Shown: one piece after another, positions 21,283 to 33,750 of the stretch
Position numbering within the stretch: the first letter of the stretch is position 1
How the letters are laid out: each line of letters begins with the position of its first letter
Source: Mrakia gelida
Lineage: Eukaryota; Basidiomycota; Tremellomycetes; Cystofilobasidiales; Mrakiaceae
Length of the DNA stretch: 64,000 bases
Direction: 5' to 3'
NCBI GenBank assembly: GCA_024345305.1
Contig: BRON01000004.1
Coordinates: forward strand, 2,108,001 to 2,172,000
Made by a program: the position numbers and the translations under genes
The notes under the pieces: model-generated
Database searches by the model: none
The model's input: only the letters and a program-made list of their open reading frames with translations
What the model was told of the DNA's origin: nothing

Positions 21283-23258
21283 CTACGATTCCTCCACGAC
21301 GGATGAATCCGAAGGCGAGAACGAGCGCACCGACTCCGATGTTCGACGTCGCTGCGAGGGAGGTGGTGAGGTTGAGTTCGGTGGGTACGGTCGCTTGAAG
21401 TGGGGGCAGGCGGAGGGGTGGGGTGGAGCAGGAAGGATTGACGACGCGACGGAGGAGGAGCGGATGGATCGGTCGGTCGAGGTAGACTGTGGAGGAGAGA
21501 AGAAACATGCAGATCAGTAAACGGGATAAAGGAGGAGCCTTAAGATGCTGCGTACTCGTTCTCAGTCTCGCCTTATCGTCTCCTGAGTTTGAACGAAGGC
21601 AAAGCGAGGGCTCAGTTTTCGTTCCATCAGGTTCCGTTCGTGAACGAGAGACTCGAACGAAAGACTCACCAGCTCTTCTAACCTTCTCTTCAGATCCTCA
21701 TTTTCCGATCTCAGTGAGATCTCATCCAACCTCGAGCCTCCTCCCGATCGTTCCAAACCAGCCAGCTCAATCTTCAAGCTCGCGATTCGAGCTCTCGACT
21801 GCTTCCCATCCCCAACTACCCTCACAACAAGCTCGCTCCTTCCGGCCGAAACCATTCTTTCCAGCTCTTCTACCCTATCTCGCAGCTCGTCGACCCTAGA
21901 TTCGGTTTCCAGTCTCGACGTTCTCTCCTCCTCCCAGCCAGACGTGAGACGCGTTGTCGTCGTCGACTTCGAGTTGGACGATGAGACCCTCGAGGATTCG
22001 ACCTCCTGTTGCGACTCGTGATCGGCTTCCAAGGGAGAGGCTACGATGCCCGTCCTAGCTGTTCTCTGCTGCTCGAGAAGAGTCTCGGCCTGACTCAACT
22101 CGTTGAGAAGATTGTTTCGTTCCAACGTAAGCTGGAGGATCCTGGTTTCAAGTCGTTCCTTGTCGTCAGCGGCGAGTTGTCGTTGGAGGTGGAGTGATGA
22201 TATTGAAGAGGAAGGTTCGAGGGAAGAAGAGGGGAGCTGATCCGAGGATTGGGATTGATCTGGAAAGGAGCGAGGAGACGCGACGCGTCAAGACCTCGAG
22301 TTCACGACTCACGAGGCTGAAACTGACAGAAAAGCTCACGAGACGGAAACGGAGAAGCAGTAGCGTGACTTGAGGTCCTGAAATCAAGAACAGAGGAGAA
22401 GAGAACGTCAACTTCCGAACGAAACGTCGAGCGCAAAAGGAACAAAGAAAACGAGACGCGACGAACCATTGCTGCAGAACCTCCTTTCTCTCATCAGAAC
22501 CAAGACCGAGAGACGTCGAACCTTCGACGGTTTCCACAAGGATGAGGCTCCTGGACGACTGGTTTTCGACGACTGGAAGTCCTGCATCGACTCCCGTCGA
22601 GCTCGACGTGCCCTCTCGTCGTCCTGCTCCATCCGTCGTCGATCCCGAACCCTCCTCTCCTGCCAGGAGCTTCGCCCAGTAGCTTCCCACACATCCTTTG
22701 ATATGAGTAGAGATGTTGCTCGTGTACTTCTGTCCATTCCCGCACAGAGGGCAGCGAAGAAGCAGCTCTCCCACAAGTTTTCGTTTCGACGTGATGACTG
22801 TCGTTCGATCCAAGAAAGCATGCAGAAAAGCGACGAAAGGAGGGTCAGCTGAAAGGTTTGAGGTTAGAGCGATGTCCTTCGACACTGTTGAGACAATCGA
22901 GGGAAGGATGGAAGGGAAGAGACGAACCGCCATGAGGAGTGCCGACCATCGTGCTCTCGCAATGAGCACCAGAACGATGACCGTTGAGCTTATCCTTGGA
23001 ACCGTAGGCTCTCGAGCAGAGGGTGCACGAGAAGGGCAGGAGAGGAGAGGAGGGGTTGACGATTGACGAGGATGGTTGGACGAGGGAAGACGAAGAGGGG
23101 GAGGAGGAGTGGAGTTGAGCTTCGATTTGGGAAGTCGGATGCTGTTGGAGCGAGCTTCCTCCTGTTCCTACCGATGGAGGACTGCTGTTGGGAGGATTGG
23201 ATGAAGATGGAGAGGCTGGGCTAGCAGAGAGACGAGAGCGAGAGTTGGGTCCTTCCAT
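21283..23258 (-). CDS. zinc-finger / coiled-coil protein, C2H2 plus C2HC
   Basis: Five or six exons from the ATG at 23258. The N-terminus is Ser/Pro-rich, then a C2H2 finger: CTLCSRAYGSKDKLNGHRSG followed by AH (C-x2-C-x12-H-x4-H). After an intron comes a C2HC finger, CPLCGNGQKYTSNISTHIKG followed by C (C-x2-C-x12-H-x3-C). Next are an acidic/Ser linker, WTSSHATASPFPS, and a long coiled coil (ERLETRILQLTLERNNLLNE; SRVDELRDRVEELERMVSAG; SENEDLKRRLEEL). The last exon, spliced in phase 0, ends DSSVVEES at 21283; an alternative frame of the same exon stays open to 21200 and would add a hydrophobic stretch. DNA or RNA binding is plausible but not shown. It is one of three similarly built genes here. 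Confidence 0.7.
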
Positions 23259-23481
23259 GTTGAGAGAAGGTCATGGTTGAGGAGAAAAGAGCTCGACCGA
23301 AATGCACGGAGACGTCGACGGCGAAGATCAGCTCCGACTCGTTTGAGCTCATCACTCGTGCTCCTCTTTCCCGGGTCGCGAAGATATAAGAGGGGAAGAC
23401 ATAAAGGCATACGGTTCGTTATGAAAGAGATGAGGATAAATCGAAATGACTACGAGACACCGACGCGACGACACCCACCGC

Positions 23482-25219
23482 TCACTTCTTGACCTCCAAT
23501 TTCCCAGCACAAATCTTCTTCCAACCCGGACCATGACTCGTTTCGAGGTGTCCCAGAAGGGCTTTCCCAAGCAGGAGTTCCGATTGCGCGACGTTGCGCT
23601 CGAACGTGAGGGGTTTGGTTGGGATAGGGGAGAGAGCTTTGACGTCGGAGCTAGGAGATGAAGGAAAGGGCGCGTCAGGATTCGAAGCGTTCGAGGAGGA
23701 CCACCTCTTCGAGACATGGAAGGAAGACGAGAGGGCTGAGCTTACCGTTCACAGAGCAAACACATCCTACCTTCGTTCCGTTTCGCGAACAGGGCTCGGA
23801 TCCAGTAGTCGATGAAGAGGGTCCTGAGCGAAGGCAAGGGAGGGAGAGGAGTCAGAGTTTGCGTCGAATTCGAACTTGTTAAGGCCAGCGAGGCGGACAA
23901 AGAGAGAGAGAGAGGGTGCATGTACGAACCTCTCAGCTTTGGTCTTCGGCATGCCGTCTTGAAACTTTGCCTTCTTCTGAGGAGGTTGGGAAGCGCGAGA
24001 AGAGGAGGACGAGGACGCGTCGAGAGGTCGCTTGTTGAAGGATTGGAAGGAGGCCGAGAAGGCGGAGAATTGATCCATCTGGAGGATGCAAAGGCGAAAG
24101 AGAACGAGTCAGAGAAAGTCGGAAAGAAGAGTTGGAAAAGATGGAAGAGGAGCGAACCTGTTTCGTCCTCTTCGACTCCTGCGAAGAAAGGTAACAGCGA
24201 CGCGGCGAGAGGTCAGTGACGAGTTCCGACTCCCCTTCGTCTCAAAGCCTCAAAGAGAGACACCGAACACTCACCGACTCCTGCAAAGCCGCTGCTATCG
24301 ACTCCTTCTCCTCTCCCAATCTCGCAATCTCCCGATCCTTCGCCTCCAGAGCGTCTCTCAACTCCTTCTCGCTCTCCCTCGCTCCCTCCAACTGCCTCTC
24401 CAACTCCCTCCCAGCCTTCAAAGCGTTCTCCAACTCCAGAACCTTCCCTTCATCAACCGAGATCCCCCTCTCTTCCAGTAAAGTCTCGTACCGCCTAGCC
24501 TCCGACGAAAGCTCGCCTCTCAACGTCTCGTTCTCCCTCGCCTTCAAGGTCAACTTCTTCTCGAGCTGCTCGACTCTCTTCCTCAACCCTCTCGTCTCCT
24601 CCTCCCTTCCCTTCTTGGATCCTTCCAGGTCATCTCCCAGATCGTCGAGTCGTTCCTTGAGAGCTGCCTTCTCCTCCTCGAGACGGGTGATCTGGGATTG
24701 ATGGTCCAAGGCGAGGGCTTCCGAGAACTCCTCCTCGTCCTTCTTGACCCTCTTCCTCTCCTCGATGAACTGAGCGAGTTTGGCGTCCTTCTTCTCTCGT
24801 TCGGAGACGAGAGAAGCGTTGGTTGCCTCGAGGGTTGCTCTAGCTGCTTCGGACTCTGAGAGACGACGTTGGAGGGAGGAGGAGGAGGAGTCGGTTGAGC
24901 TCGAGTTGTGGAGCGACGGTTTGGGAGGGAGGGAGGAAGGAGCGTGGGGTCTGGAGGAGTTGGAAGAGTGGTTGTGAGGAGGAGAAGCTGAAGGAGAAGG
25001 GCTGGGGAGGAGAGGTTGGGAGAGAGGACCTCGGTAGGTTGACGAGGAAGGGTGTCCGATCAAAGGGAAGGAGGAGGAGGAGGAGCGCGAGGGGAAGGGA
25101 GGTGGATTCGATAAAGGATGTTGCTGCTGCTGTTGACCGTAAGAATGCTGATAGTTCGTAGGAGGATAGTGCGGAGGGCAGCCACCTCCTGCATGACTCG
25201 AGCTCGTGTTGGAGTCCAT
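23482..25219 (-). CDS. coiled-coil protein with C-terminal CxxC...HxxxxH finger
   Basis: From ATG 25219 (MDSNTSSSHAGGG) a disordered Ser/Pro/Gln-rich region leads into a coiled coil of about 200 residues (EREKKDAKLAQFIEERKRVK; KRVEQLEKKLTLKARENETL; RELERQLEGARESEKELRDA). Small exons then join in phase: ESKRTKQ, MDQFSAFSASFQSFNKRPLD with KKAKFQDGMPKTKAER, TLFIDYWIRALFAKRNEGRM CLLCER, and SDVKALSPIPTKPLTFERNV ending GHLETSHGPGWKKICAGKLE. C-L-L-C and H-L-E-T-S-H could bind one zinc across a long loop. The MDQF exon looks like a gene start but its phase-0 splice to ESKRTKQ indicates one gene. The reading frame stays open up to 25408, so an earlier start is possible. Confidence 0.7.
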
Positions 25220-25522
25220 CGCCGTTGGGAGAAAGGGAACGGAAGGAGAGGAGGGGAGGAGGCGACGAAGCTCACGCGAGGGAGAGGCTCTCGCCATCAC
25301 GACCGTCAGACCAGATGAATTTTGCGATTCTAAAGTCCTCCTCATCCGAGAGGAAATCGCCTGAAGACCGTCATCGACAAGAGGCTTCAGCGTCTCCTCG
25401 GTTGTCAAGCAGCTGGTCGACCTATTTCCTCCTCCCTCCTGACAAGCTCACTCCCTCCCTCGATCCCAACTCTCCCTCCCTCTTTTCCCCTCTTCTTTAC
25501 CTCGTTGCACTCTCGCTTCAAG
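25220..25522. other. divergent promoter, coiled-coil gene / SUP35
   Basis: About 300 bp between two divergent starts, CT-rich toward SUP35. The minus-strand frame is open through it up to 25408, so part may be leader or extra coding sequence of the neighbour. Confidence 0.4.
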
Positions 25523-28500
25523 ATGTCAGGAGGACTCAATCCCAACGCTTTCCAGTTCAACCCAGCCAACGCTGTCCCCTTCGTCCCTCGATCTCAGCAA
25601 CAGAACCAGCAGTGACAATGACTCGATAACGAGCGACCTTCCCTCGTCGCTCCTCCCCTCCCTCCTTCCACCATCCAAGGAGGTTTCCAGACTCAGAATC
25701 GGCAGAATCAGTATACCCAGCAAGCAGGACAGGAGGGAGGAGGACACCAGTACGGAGCTCAGCAGGGGGGAGGAAGAGCTCAAGGAGGAGGGTTGGGAGG
25801 AGACGGAGAAGGAAGAAGAGGTGGTGGAGGTGGAGGGTTTGAGCAAGGAACAGGTGGTCACCAAGGAGGATACCAGCCGCTTGGGGTAACAGGAGGAGCT
25901 CACGATACCTACCGAGGCGCTCACGGAGTAGGAACCCTAGGAGCCGAGGACGTCCGAGCTAAGCCCACCTCCACTCCTCGACCTCCTCCTTCCCTCGTTC
26001 AACAGACACGAGTCGCCACCGCTCCTCCCTTCGTTCGAGTCGAAGCTACAACTCCTCCCAGGCCTGCTCCCACCATCTCGCTCGGAGGTGTCAGGACATC
26101 CGTGGGAATCTCGAACTCCCTCGCCACCACCCAAGTCGTCAACTCCACCTCCCCTCCCTCGTCTTCCTCCGCCGTCGTTGTCGCTCCAGCTCTTGCTGCT
26201 ACCACGGATAGGACACCTGCCAACGAGCTCGCCGTCGAGGTTGAGAGGCACTCGGAGGTCGCTGCCATCGGAGGTCTTTACGGAGGACGAGAGGCCGACG
26301 AGAATGGTTCGTTTCTTGCGTCCTCCTTCTGTCTCTCTCTCGTCGTCCGGTTCTGACCTTGTCTTGTGTTCCTTTCGTCTTTACAGTCAAGGATCACCTC
26401 AGTTCGTCTGCGTTCCTCGACGTCGATCTCTTCTCATCTCAGCCTCAGGCCATCTAATCACCGTCCTCTCCTCTTCTTGGTTCCTTCGTTCTCAGACTTG
26501 GTCTTGATCGGCCACGTAGACGCTGGGAAATCAACTCTCGGAGGACAGCTTCTCTGCATCACTGGAACGATCGATAAGCGAACCGTTGAGAGACTCAAGA
26601 AGGAAGCCATCGAAGCTGGACGAGAGGGATGGTATCTCAGGTCCGTTCAGACGCGTCTCTCTCGACTCGTCCCTCTTCTAAGCGACCCTGACCTTGCCTT
26701 CTACTCCTCTATGTACACATCAGCTGGGCTCTCGACTCTACTCCTCAAGAACGATCCGAGGTCCGTCGCGTGGTCTCCTTTCGCTTTCTCTTCGGTCGTC
26801 GCTGATCGCTGACGCTCATTCCTCCTTCTCGGCTCTCCTTCAGGGCAAGACCGTCGAAGTTGGTCGAGCGTACTTCGAGACCGACACTAGGAGATACACC
26901 ATCCTCGATGCTCCCGGACACAAGACCTACGTTCCCTCGATGATTGGAGGTGCCGCTCAGGCTGATGTCGCCCTTCTCGTGAGTTCTCTTCTTTCCCCTC
27001 GCGTCCGGTCCTATTGGTGTCCTCGTCTTTCGAACAGACGCAGTACCGACCCTCTCTTTTTTCGTTCCTCTGCAGGTCATCTCTGCTCGAAAGGGAGAGT
27101 TCGAGGCTGGGTTCGACAAGGGAGGACAGACGCGCGAACACGCGATGCTCGTCAAGACCGCTGGAATAACCAAGCTCGTCGTCGTCGTCAACAAGATGGA
27201 CGATCCTACCGTCCAGTGGTCTCAGGAGAGGTGCGTTTTCACGGGATTGTTTCGCGAGGGTCTGCTCGCCTCAAAACTGACGGGACGTCGATCCTCGCTC
27301 TCCGCAGATTCGAGTTCATCAAGACTCAACTCTCTTTGTTCCTCAAGAGGGGTCTCTTCAACCTCAAGGACGTCACCTTCATCCCCGTCTCAGCTTACAC
27401 CGGAGCCAATGTCAAGGATCCGGTTCCGACGGAGGTCTGCTCGTGGAACCAGTGAGCCTTTCCTCATACGCAACCCGTCGCTCGACGCGTCCTTCCTCTC
27501 GTCGCTCATCTTCTTCTTCCTCCCCTCGACTCTAGGTATCCCTCCCTCCTGTCTTTCCTCGACGGCATGCTCGCTCCGGATAGGAACGTCAACGCTTCCT
27601 TCTTCCTCTCGATCTCCCAGAAGTACACCGACCTCGGAACCGTCGTCGCTGGAAAGATCGAGTCTGGAAGAGTCTACAAGGGAGACGCGCTTCTTTTGAT
27701 GCCCAACCGCGTTCGTCCTTTGCTCTTTCGTTTTTGTCACCTTTCGATCGGAGACTGACTCTTTTCCTCCGTCTCGTCGTTCTCAGGTCACCGTCGAAGT
27801 CGTCGCCATTCTCAACGAGGGTCTCAAGGAGCTCGACGCCGCTCAATCGGGCGACAACGTCAAGTTCCGTCTCAAAGGAGTCAAGGACGACGAGGTCTCT
27901 CCTGGATTTGTTCTTTGCAGCGTCGCCAGACCCGTCAAGACTTCTACCCTCTTCCACGCTCAGATCGCGATCCTCGAGTCGAAGGTTCGCTCTCCTTCTT
28001 CGTCGTCTGCCCTCCTACCTTTCTTTCCTCGCTGACTGTCTCCGACTCCCCTCCTTTCTTCCAGAACATCATCACCAGCGGCTATTCAGCTGTTCTTCAC
28101 GTCCACAACGCCGCCGAACCCGTCAAGCTCGTCGTGCGTTTTCTCTCCCGCTCACGTCTCGATCCATCTTTTCGTCTCGTCGAGTCGGAACTCACGCGTC
28201 TTCCCCTTCCTCTTCCTCTACAGGCTCTGCTCCACTACCTCGAGCTCAGGACAGGAAGGAAGTCCAAGAAGCCTCCTCAGTTTGCGAGGACTGGTGAGTT
28301 GGCCGCGTCTTCCTCCTTCTTTCTCGTCGCATTTCTCTCGACGGCGAGCTGACTCGGCTGTCGCTTCTTTGGCCCTCTCTCTCTCTTTTCTCCTTCGTTC
28401 AGGCCAGCAAGTCATCGCTCTCCTCGAAACCGAGCAGCCCATCTGCATCGAGAAGTTCGCCGACTATCCTCAGCTCGGAAGGTGAGTTTTCGTTTCGTTC

Positions 28501-28844
28501 CCGCCCTCCTTGACGCGTCGTCGAGTTCGTCGCTAACGTTGCGACTTCGTTTCCTTCTTCTTTCGCGTTTTGACTCAAGGGTCATGCTTCGAGATGAAGG
28601 GAAGACCGTTGCGATTGGGAAGGTACGTCTCTGTCCTCTGGAGTGCGACCAAGCAACGAAACGAACGATCCAATCGCTTCGTTCCGTTCCTCTTCTCTCA
28701 ACTCCTCTGGACCTGACCTCCCCCCTCTGCTCACTCTCTCTCCTCGTGCAGATCACCAAGATCCTCACTCCCGCCCAAATCACCGCTCTCGCTCTCGCTG
28801 AGAGTCACACTCCCGACGTTGGTTCCTTGTCGCTCGATGCTTAA
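25523..28844 (+). CDS. SUP35: translation termination factor eRF3 (GTPase)
   Basis: eRF3 is the GTPase partner of eRF1 in stop-codon recognition and peptide release. The N-domain is Gln/Asn/Gly-rich (SQQQNQQ, then [20 protein letters not shown] across the first intron, 25612-25679), followed by a Ser/Pro linker. The GTPase core is spread over about ten exons: GHVDAGKS (P-loop), [69 protein letters not shown] (G3), [18 protein letters not shown] (G4), [10 protein letters not shown] (G5). The C-domain has [40 protein letters not shown] and ends DVGSLSLDA. The extreme N-terminus [18 protein letters not shown] fits two overlapping PAM2 motifs. The start at 25523 begins that motif (MSGGLNPNA). Confidence 0.96.
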
Positions 28845-29336
28845 GCTTAGTTTCGATTTGGCTGTCGTTTCCTGGAGTCCCTTTCCTAGTTCGGTCAACG
28901 TAAGAGTTTGTTTGATCCATAGTAGTTTCGAAACTTGAGCGCTCGCTCGGAGCTGGAAGCGAAAGCAAAACCCGTCTTGTTCGCGTCGCTTCCTCCTCCC
29001 CTCCTTCCTTCCTTGCTCTCTCCTTTCCTTCGCCACCGAAAGAAGAGCACCATGAGCAAATCAGGCCAAGAAAGCAAAGCAAAGGGAGTGAGAGAAAGGG
29101 ATAAGATTGTTCGTGAGGTGGGAAGGAGTATCGAAGTGAGAGGGAAATGCAAGAGGGTATGAATGAATAAAGCGACGAGTCGAGAGCGAGAGATGAGGTA
29201 GAAGCAAAGCGAGCCAGCCGAAAGACGAAACGGTATAGTCCAAAGGAAAGAGATCGGGTCTGAAGTCGAAGGAAACGATCTTCGCCGAACAAAAAAAAAA
29301 GAACGGACGCGCCAGCGAAACGAGAACGCTAGGCTC
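28845..29336. other. convergent intergenic region, SUP35 / DSF2-like
   Basis: About 490 bp between convergent stops. It contains an A10 run near 29,290 and several AT-rich strings that may serve 3' end formation. No gene is recognised. Confidence 0.4.
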
Positions 29337-32300
29337 TCACCCCTCCTTCATATACTTCCTCTTATGCACCCAACTCAACCCCGAATCCGACGCTCCCTGA
29401 GCGATGGCAGCTCTGAACCAGAAAGCCGATTGTACCTTGTCCTTCTTGCCCTTCGTTCCCAAGCCGTGCAGGTAGCAGGAGGCGAGTTCTGGGGGAGTGA
29501 GTTGGGCGTTTGAAGAGGGTTGGAGTGGGTGAGTGGGTGGAGAGAGTCGAGGGGAGAGGGAGGAAAACTTCAGTTTCGAAGTCGACGCAGAACCGAAACG
29601 AGTCGAGGTTGGGGAAGGGAGAGAGGTGGGCCACTCACGAAGCTGAGCATCCACATCCCCCATTTTGGCAGCGACGAGGAGGTAGTTGACTGCCTTTTCG
29701 GGATCCTGAAAACGGGACGAAACGAAATGAAGGGGGAAGACGCGTCAAAAGAACGAAAACCAAGTCAGCTCGCGCTCGCGTCATTCAGGTCAGGTCTCTC
29801 TCGACCCTGACTCTCGAGAAGGGCGGCAACAAACTCACCTTCGCACACCCCCACCCATGCAAAAAACACTGCGCCACCTCCAGAATCGCCACCACCATCT
29901 CCGGAGCCAAAGCAGCAGGTTCGGTTCCTCCCCCTCCTCCCGCTCCCATCCCTCCCTCCCCACCTCCCCCTCCTCCTTTCCCACCACTCATCGCCCTAGG
30001 CTCACAAGCCCTCCTCAACCACTCAAACCCCTTCCTCTCATCCTTCACCACCCCCCACCCACTCCTCAACGTCAGTCCCCAAAACAACATCCCTCCCTGA
30101 CACCCGCCATCGAGGGTGGCTGCTTCGCGGAAGTACATTGCTGCGAGGGAGAGGTCGTCCGAGGAGTGTTGGTTGGAGTGGTGGGAGATACCGAGTTTGA
30201 GGTATTGTTCGGGACCCATTCGGATGGATGGGAGGGAAGGTTGGGAGCGGGAGGAGGAGGGGGATTGGGTGTGGGAGGGTTCGTCGACGATTTCCACCTT
30301 CGTGTAAGATTCCTTGATGGTGGTGGTGGCAGGAGAAGCGAAGGATTCGCGTGTTGGGGAGGCTGACCGGGAGGAGGGGCCGAGTTCGTCTGGAGGAGGA
30401 GGGGGAAAGAACGATAGGTCAGTTCGTCGAGGTCGCGTTTCGTTTCTTCTCTTCTCTACAGTCGCCCAAAAACGGAAAGGAAGGCGAGAGCAAAAAAAGT
30501 TTGAATGAGGAGGCAGACTCACAAACAGAAAACAGCCCAGGATGCAGCTCCGCTCTCGACGTCCCCGGCGAAAGTCTCAACGAAGCTGGCGTCCCCACGA
30601 TCTCCCTCTCCGACGAAGAAGACGACTGCTGGCTCAACGGCGACGTCGCTGAACTCGACCCTGACGACCCTGATCGATCCCTCGACGTGACTGTGAACGA
30701 TGGTTTGGGAGGAACAGCAGCGAACGAAGGAGGTCCCGAGTTGGTCCCCGTGAGAGGCGAGAGTCCAGGACGCGTCGATGAGTCGTGGCCCTGCTCAGAC
30801 TCGGAGTAGGCTCGAATCCGTTGGGAGGAGGCGGAGAGGTTGGGTTGGAGACCTTGAGGTTGGAGAGGGAAGGCGGGAGAGGGAGGGTAGGTTGATTTAC
30901 GTTGGGAGGGGAGTTGGGGAGTGAATTTCGACGAGGAGGAGGAGGAGGTGGTGGTTGAGGAGGAGGGAAGGGTGGGTTGCCAGTTCGCCGCGCCGTTGCT
31001 TGGATGGGCTTGTCGATAAGGTTGCTGATTGTTCGCCGAGGAGAATGATGGGACGAGTCTGACGGAAGGAGTATCCGAGGGAGTGAGAGTGGTGCCGTTG
31101 AAAGCTGGTCTGTCGACTGGCGGAGGAGGAGCGCGTCGAGTTGGAAGGGACGAGATGGATGAGATGGAGGAGTTCGATCCGAAAGTGTTGGTTGCGAACT
31201 TGGGACGAGGAGGACCGTAAGGGGTGGTTGGGGAGACTGGGGAGGTGGCTGGAGGAGATTGAGGTCGAGACGAGGCGGTGGAGGTGGAGGAAGAGGATTG
31301 TTGTCGAAGGGTGGAGGGGAGTCGAGGGGAGAAGGACGGGGATGGACGAGCTGCTGAGGGAGTTGGACTGGGGATGGGATGTTGAGGGAAGGGAACTGGA
31401 TCAATAGACTTCTGATCGTGCTCGAAGGGGGGAGTCCACGGTGGGGAGGGCGACCGTGCGAGCTGAGGAGCTTCTCCTGTACCTTTCCGACGAAGACTCG
31501 CGGAACGCTGAGGAGGATCGATGTAGTCCTTCTGACGCGACGCCGACGAACTACCAGCGAGAGGAGAGCTGGCTCCGACTCCCGAGAGCTTCATCGGTCG
31601 TGAGAAGTTGCTCGAACCTGGCGAGGAAGGGGAGGGACCTCCTCTTGAGGGTTCCGAAGGGAAAGGTGGGCGCGAAGGTGTTGCTCGATTCCAGTCCTGA
31701 TCTCCACCATCCCACTGGTTTCCTGCGTCTCCGTACACGCTCGAGATCTCGATCTGAGGTCTGATGACCTCTGCTCGTCGTTGGGTGACTCCTCCGATGC
31801 TGGCGTTCCGGACGAGAGAGGGAGGAGGGGAGGGGAGGGGTGAAGACGCGGGAGGGGAGGACGAGTAGGCGTCGGATGGTTTGGGGACGACGCTCTGGGA
31901 TGGGATCCTTCTCGAGACCTGCTCTCTGGACGAGGCCGACGAGTAAGCTGAGGAAGCGCTCCACTGAGAACCGAAGGAAGTGTCCTGATCCTGCTCGTCC
32001 TCGTCCTGAGCTGAGTCGAGAAGCATCCGAGAGATCCTGGAGGACGTCGTGAAGTTCGGCGAGTTCCGACTGCTATCCTCCGACCTCAGACCGACGCTTC
32101 TGTAGTACTGCTGCTGAGTAGGCACTCCTCCTCCTCCATGGTCGTCGATGGTGGTATCCTCGTCGTCGTCATCGTCTATCTCCTCGAGTTCGTCTCGGTC
32201 GTCGTCTCCACCTCGCTCTGTCCTCGCATCGTCCTCGTCCGACTGCTCCTGTTCGTCCTCGTCGTCCTCTGGTCTTCTCCCTTCCCAGTAAGCGTGATTG

Positions 32301-32880
32301 TCCTCCGAGTTCGAGTAGATGGACGAGGTGTAGTAGGTTGAGGAGTCTGACGCTGTTGAGTTACGGAAGGAGTTGAACACGAGCGGGGAGGACGAGCTCG
32401 AAGCAAGTTGAGGTCGAAGTGTTGAGCTCGACGGTTCAGAGGAGGGAACAGCCTGAGAAGGGGAAGGGAAAGACGGGAAGGGTAGGTCAGCATGGATCCT
32501 ATGTCGACAAGCTGACTCTGTTCGAATGCTTTATCGAAGACGAGTTTGAAGTTGAGAAGATTGGGAGACGAGCTCGTGTGTTGCTTCGCCTCCCTTCGTT
32601 CCCTTCCCTCCCTCCCTCTCCTTGAACGAAGAGCTCAACCTTCCGCTCACTCTCGCACGAACTCACCTCTAAGCTTCCCTTCCTAGCTGTCCCGGCTAGC
32701 CTTCCCAGCTGTTCCAACGGCGAAGCTGCTGGTCCTACGTTTGAGATGTCGACGGAACGAAGAGGTGCGACCGTCGCTCGAGAGGGCTCGTAAGAGCTCC
32801 CCTCCCCTCCTTCCCATCCTGGCTGAGCATACCGCCGTGGAGGAGAGCTCCGATTCGAGGAGTACGACATCCGAGTCCGA
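29337..32880 (-). CDS. Sel1-repeat protein, DSF2/Nif1-like
   Basis: Large protein of roughly 1,000 residues. The N-terminal two-thirds are disordered: MSYSSNRSSPPRRYAQPGWE, an acidic patch (DEDEQEQSDEDD, EEIDDDDDEDTT) and long Ser/Pro runs. The C-terminal part carries Sel1-like repeats: MGPEQYLKLGISHHSNQHSS DDLSLAAMYFREAATLDGGC, GMLFWGLTLRSGWGVVKDER KGFEWLRRACEP, VAQCFLHGWGCAKDPEKAVN YLLVAAKMGDVDAQL and ELASCYLHGLGTKGKKDKVQ SAFWFRAAIAQG. This layout matches fungal DSF2 / S. pombe Nif1, linked to mitotic control and polarity; Skt5/Chs4 activators of chitin synthase are the other Sel1 candidates but lack the DAAMYF-type first repeat and end in a prenylation box absent here. The repeat exon contains a Gly-rich insertion. 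Confidence 0.8.
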
Positions 32881-33750
32881 GATAGAAGTGAGGAGGAGGT
32901 GAGAGGAGGGTGAGAGTTGAGTGTTTGGAAGCGGGAAGGGAGGAGATTTGAGACGAAGGGAGGGAGGGAGGGAAGGAAGAGAGCGATCTGTGGAGTCCTC
33001 AAACGTCGTCCCAAGAGCGCTAGGCGGGTCGTCCAGAGAAATCCAAGAGGGATGAGTCGACAGAGGGGAGTGTAGAGGAGGAGAAGAGGAAAGAGGAAGA
33101 GCTCCTTCTTTCGCTCTGTTGGCCGTTTAGGAGAAGAGGAGGCCAGGTCGCGTTGGCGTCGCCCTTCCCCTGAAATCCGAGCTGTCACCCCTGCTTCGCT
33201 CTCGATCTCGTCGTTCTTTCTTCTCGAAGGCCAGGGAAGGGTGTGGGCAGGCATGGCTTATGTTTATAGAAGGGAATTTCGCACAGGACATGGTAAAACG
33301 AAGTGGGAAGAAAGAGAGAGAGGGTACAGCAGCCAGGCTCGCCCTCGAACGAAAGACGAAACGAAACCGAATCCAAAAAAAGAGGAGGAAGAGACGAGCG
33401 AAGGCCCAAGAAGGAGAGCGAGAGAGATAGAAAGGGATGGCAGTAGAAAAGAGAGAAGAGTCAAAAATGGAAACCAAGAGAGAAAAAGACGAACGAAAGA
33501 AGGGAGGCGCGTGAAAAAGAGAGAGAGAGAGAGAAGAGAAACGTGAGACGAGAACGGGACGCGAGACGAGAAGGGAAAGGAATACCGAGTACGAACAAAG
33601 AAACAAAGGATGGATGGCAGGGAGAGAGAAGATAAGGTTACGGCGTGAAGGAAAGAAAAGAAAAGATATCGTGGATCGAAAGGGAAGAAAGGGAAGGAAG
33701 AGAAAGCGAAGTGGGAGGAGGTCCAGCGTTATCGACGAGGGACGACGAAG
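32881..33750. other. intergenic, purine-rich
   Basis: About 870 bp between two minus-strand genes. From 33,300 to 33,720 the plus strand is almost entirely purine (gagagaaaaagacgaacg and similar), so it is polypyrimidine on the transcribed strand. It should contain the DSF2-like promoter and the 3' end of the membrane-protein transcript. Open frames here are low complexity and were not called. Confidence 0.4.

Noticed and set aside
30634..31404. Minus-strand open frame of 256 codons, Pro/Ser-rich
   Set aside because: It overlaps the DSF2-like coding exon in another frame of the same strand; its composition is a by-product of Ser/Pro codons and has no motif.
33127..33606. Minus-strand open frame of 159 codons, Phe/Leu/Ser-rich, looking like membrane segments
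   Set aside because: It comes from a long polypyrimidine tract; no start context, introns or family match.
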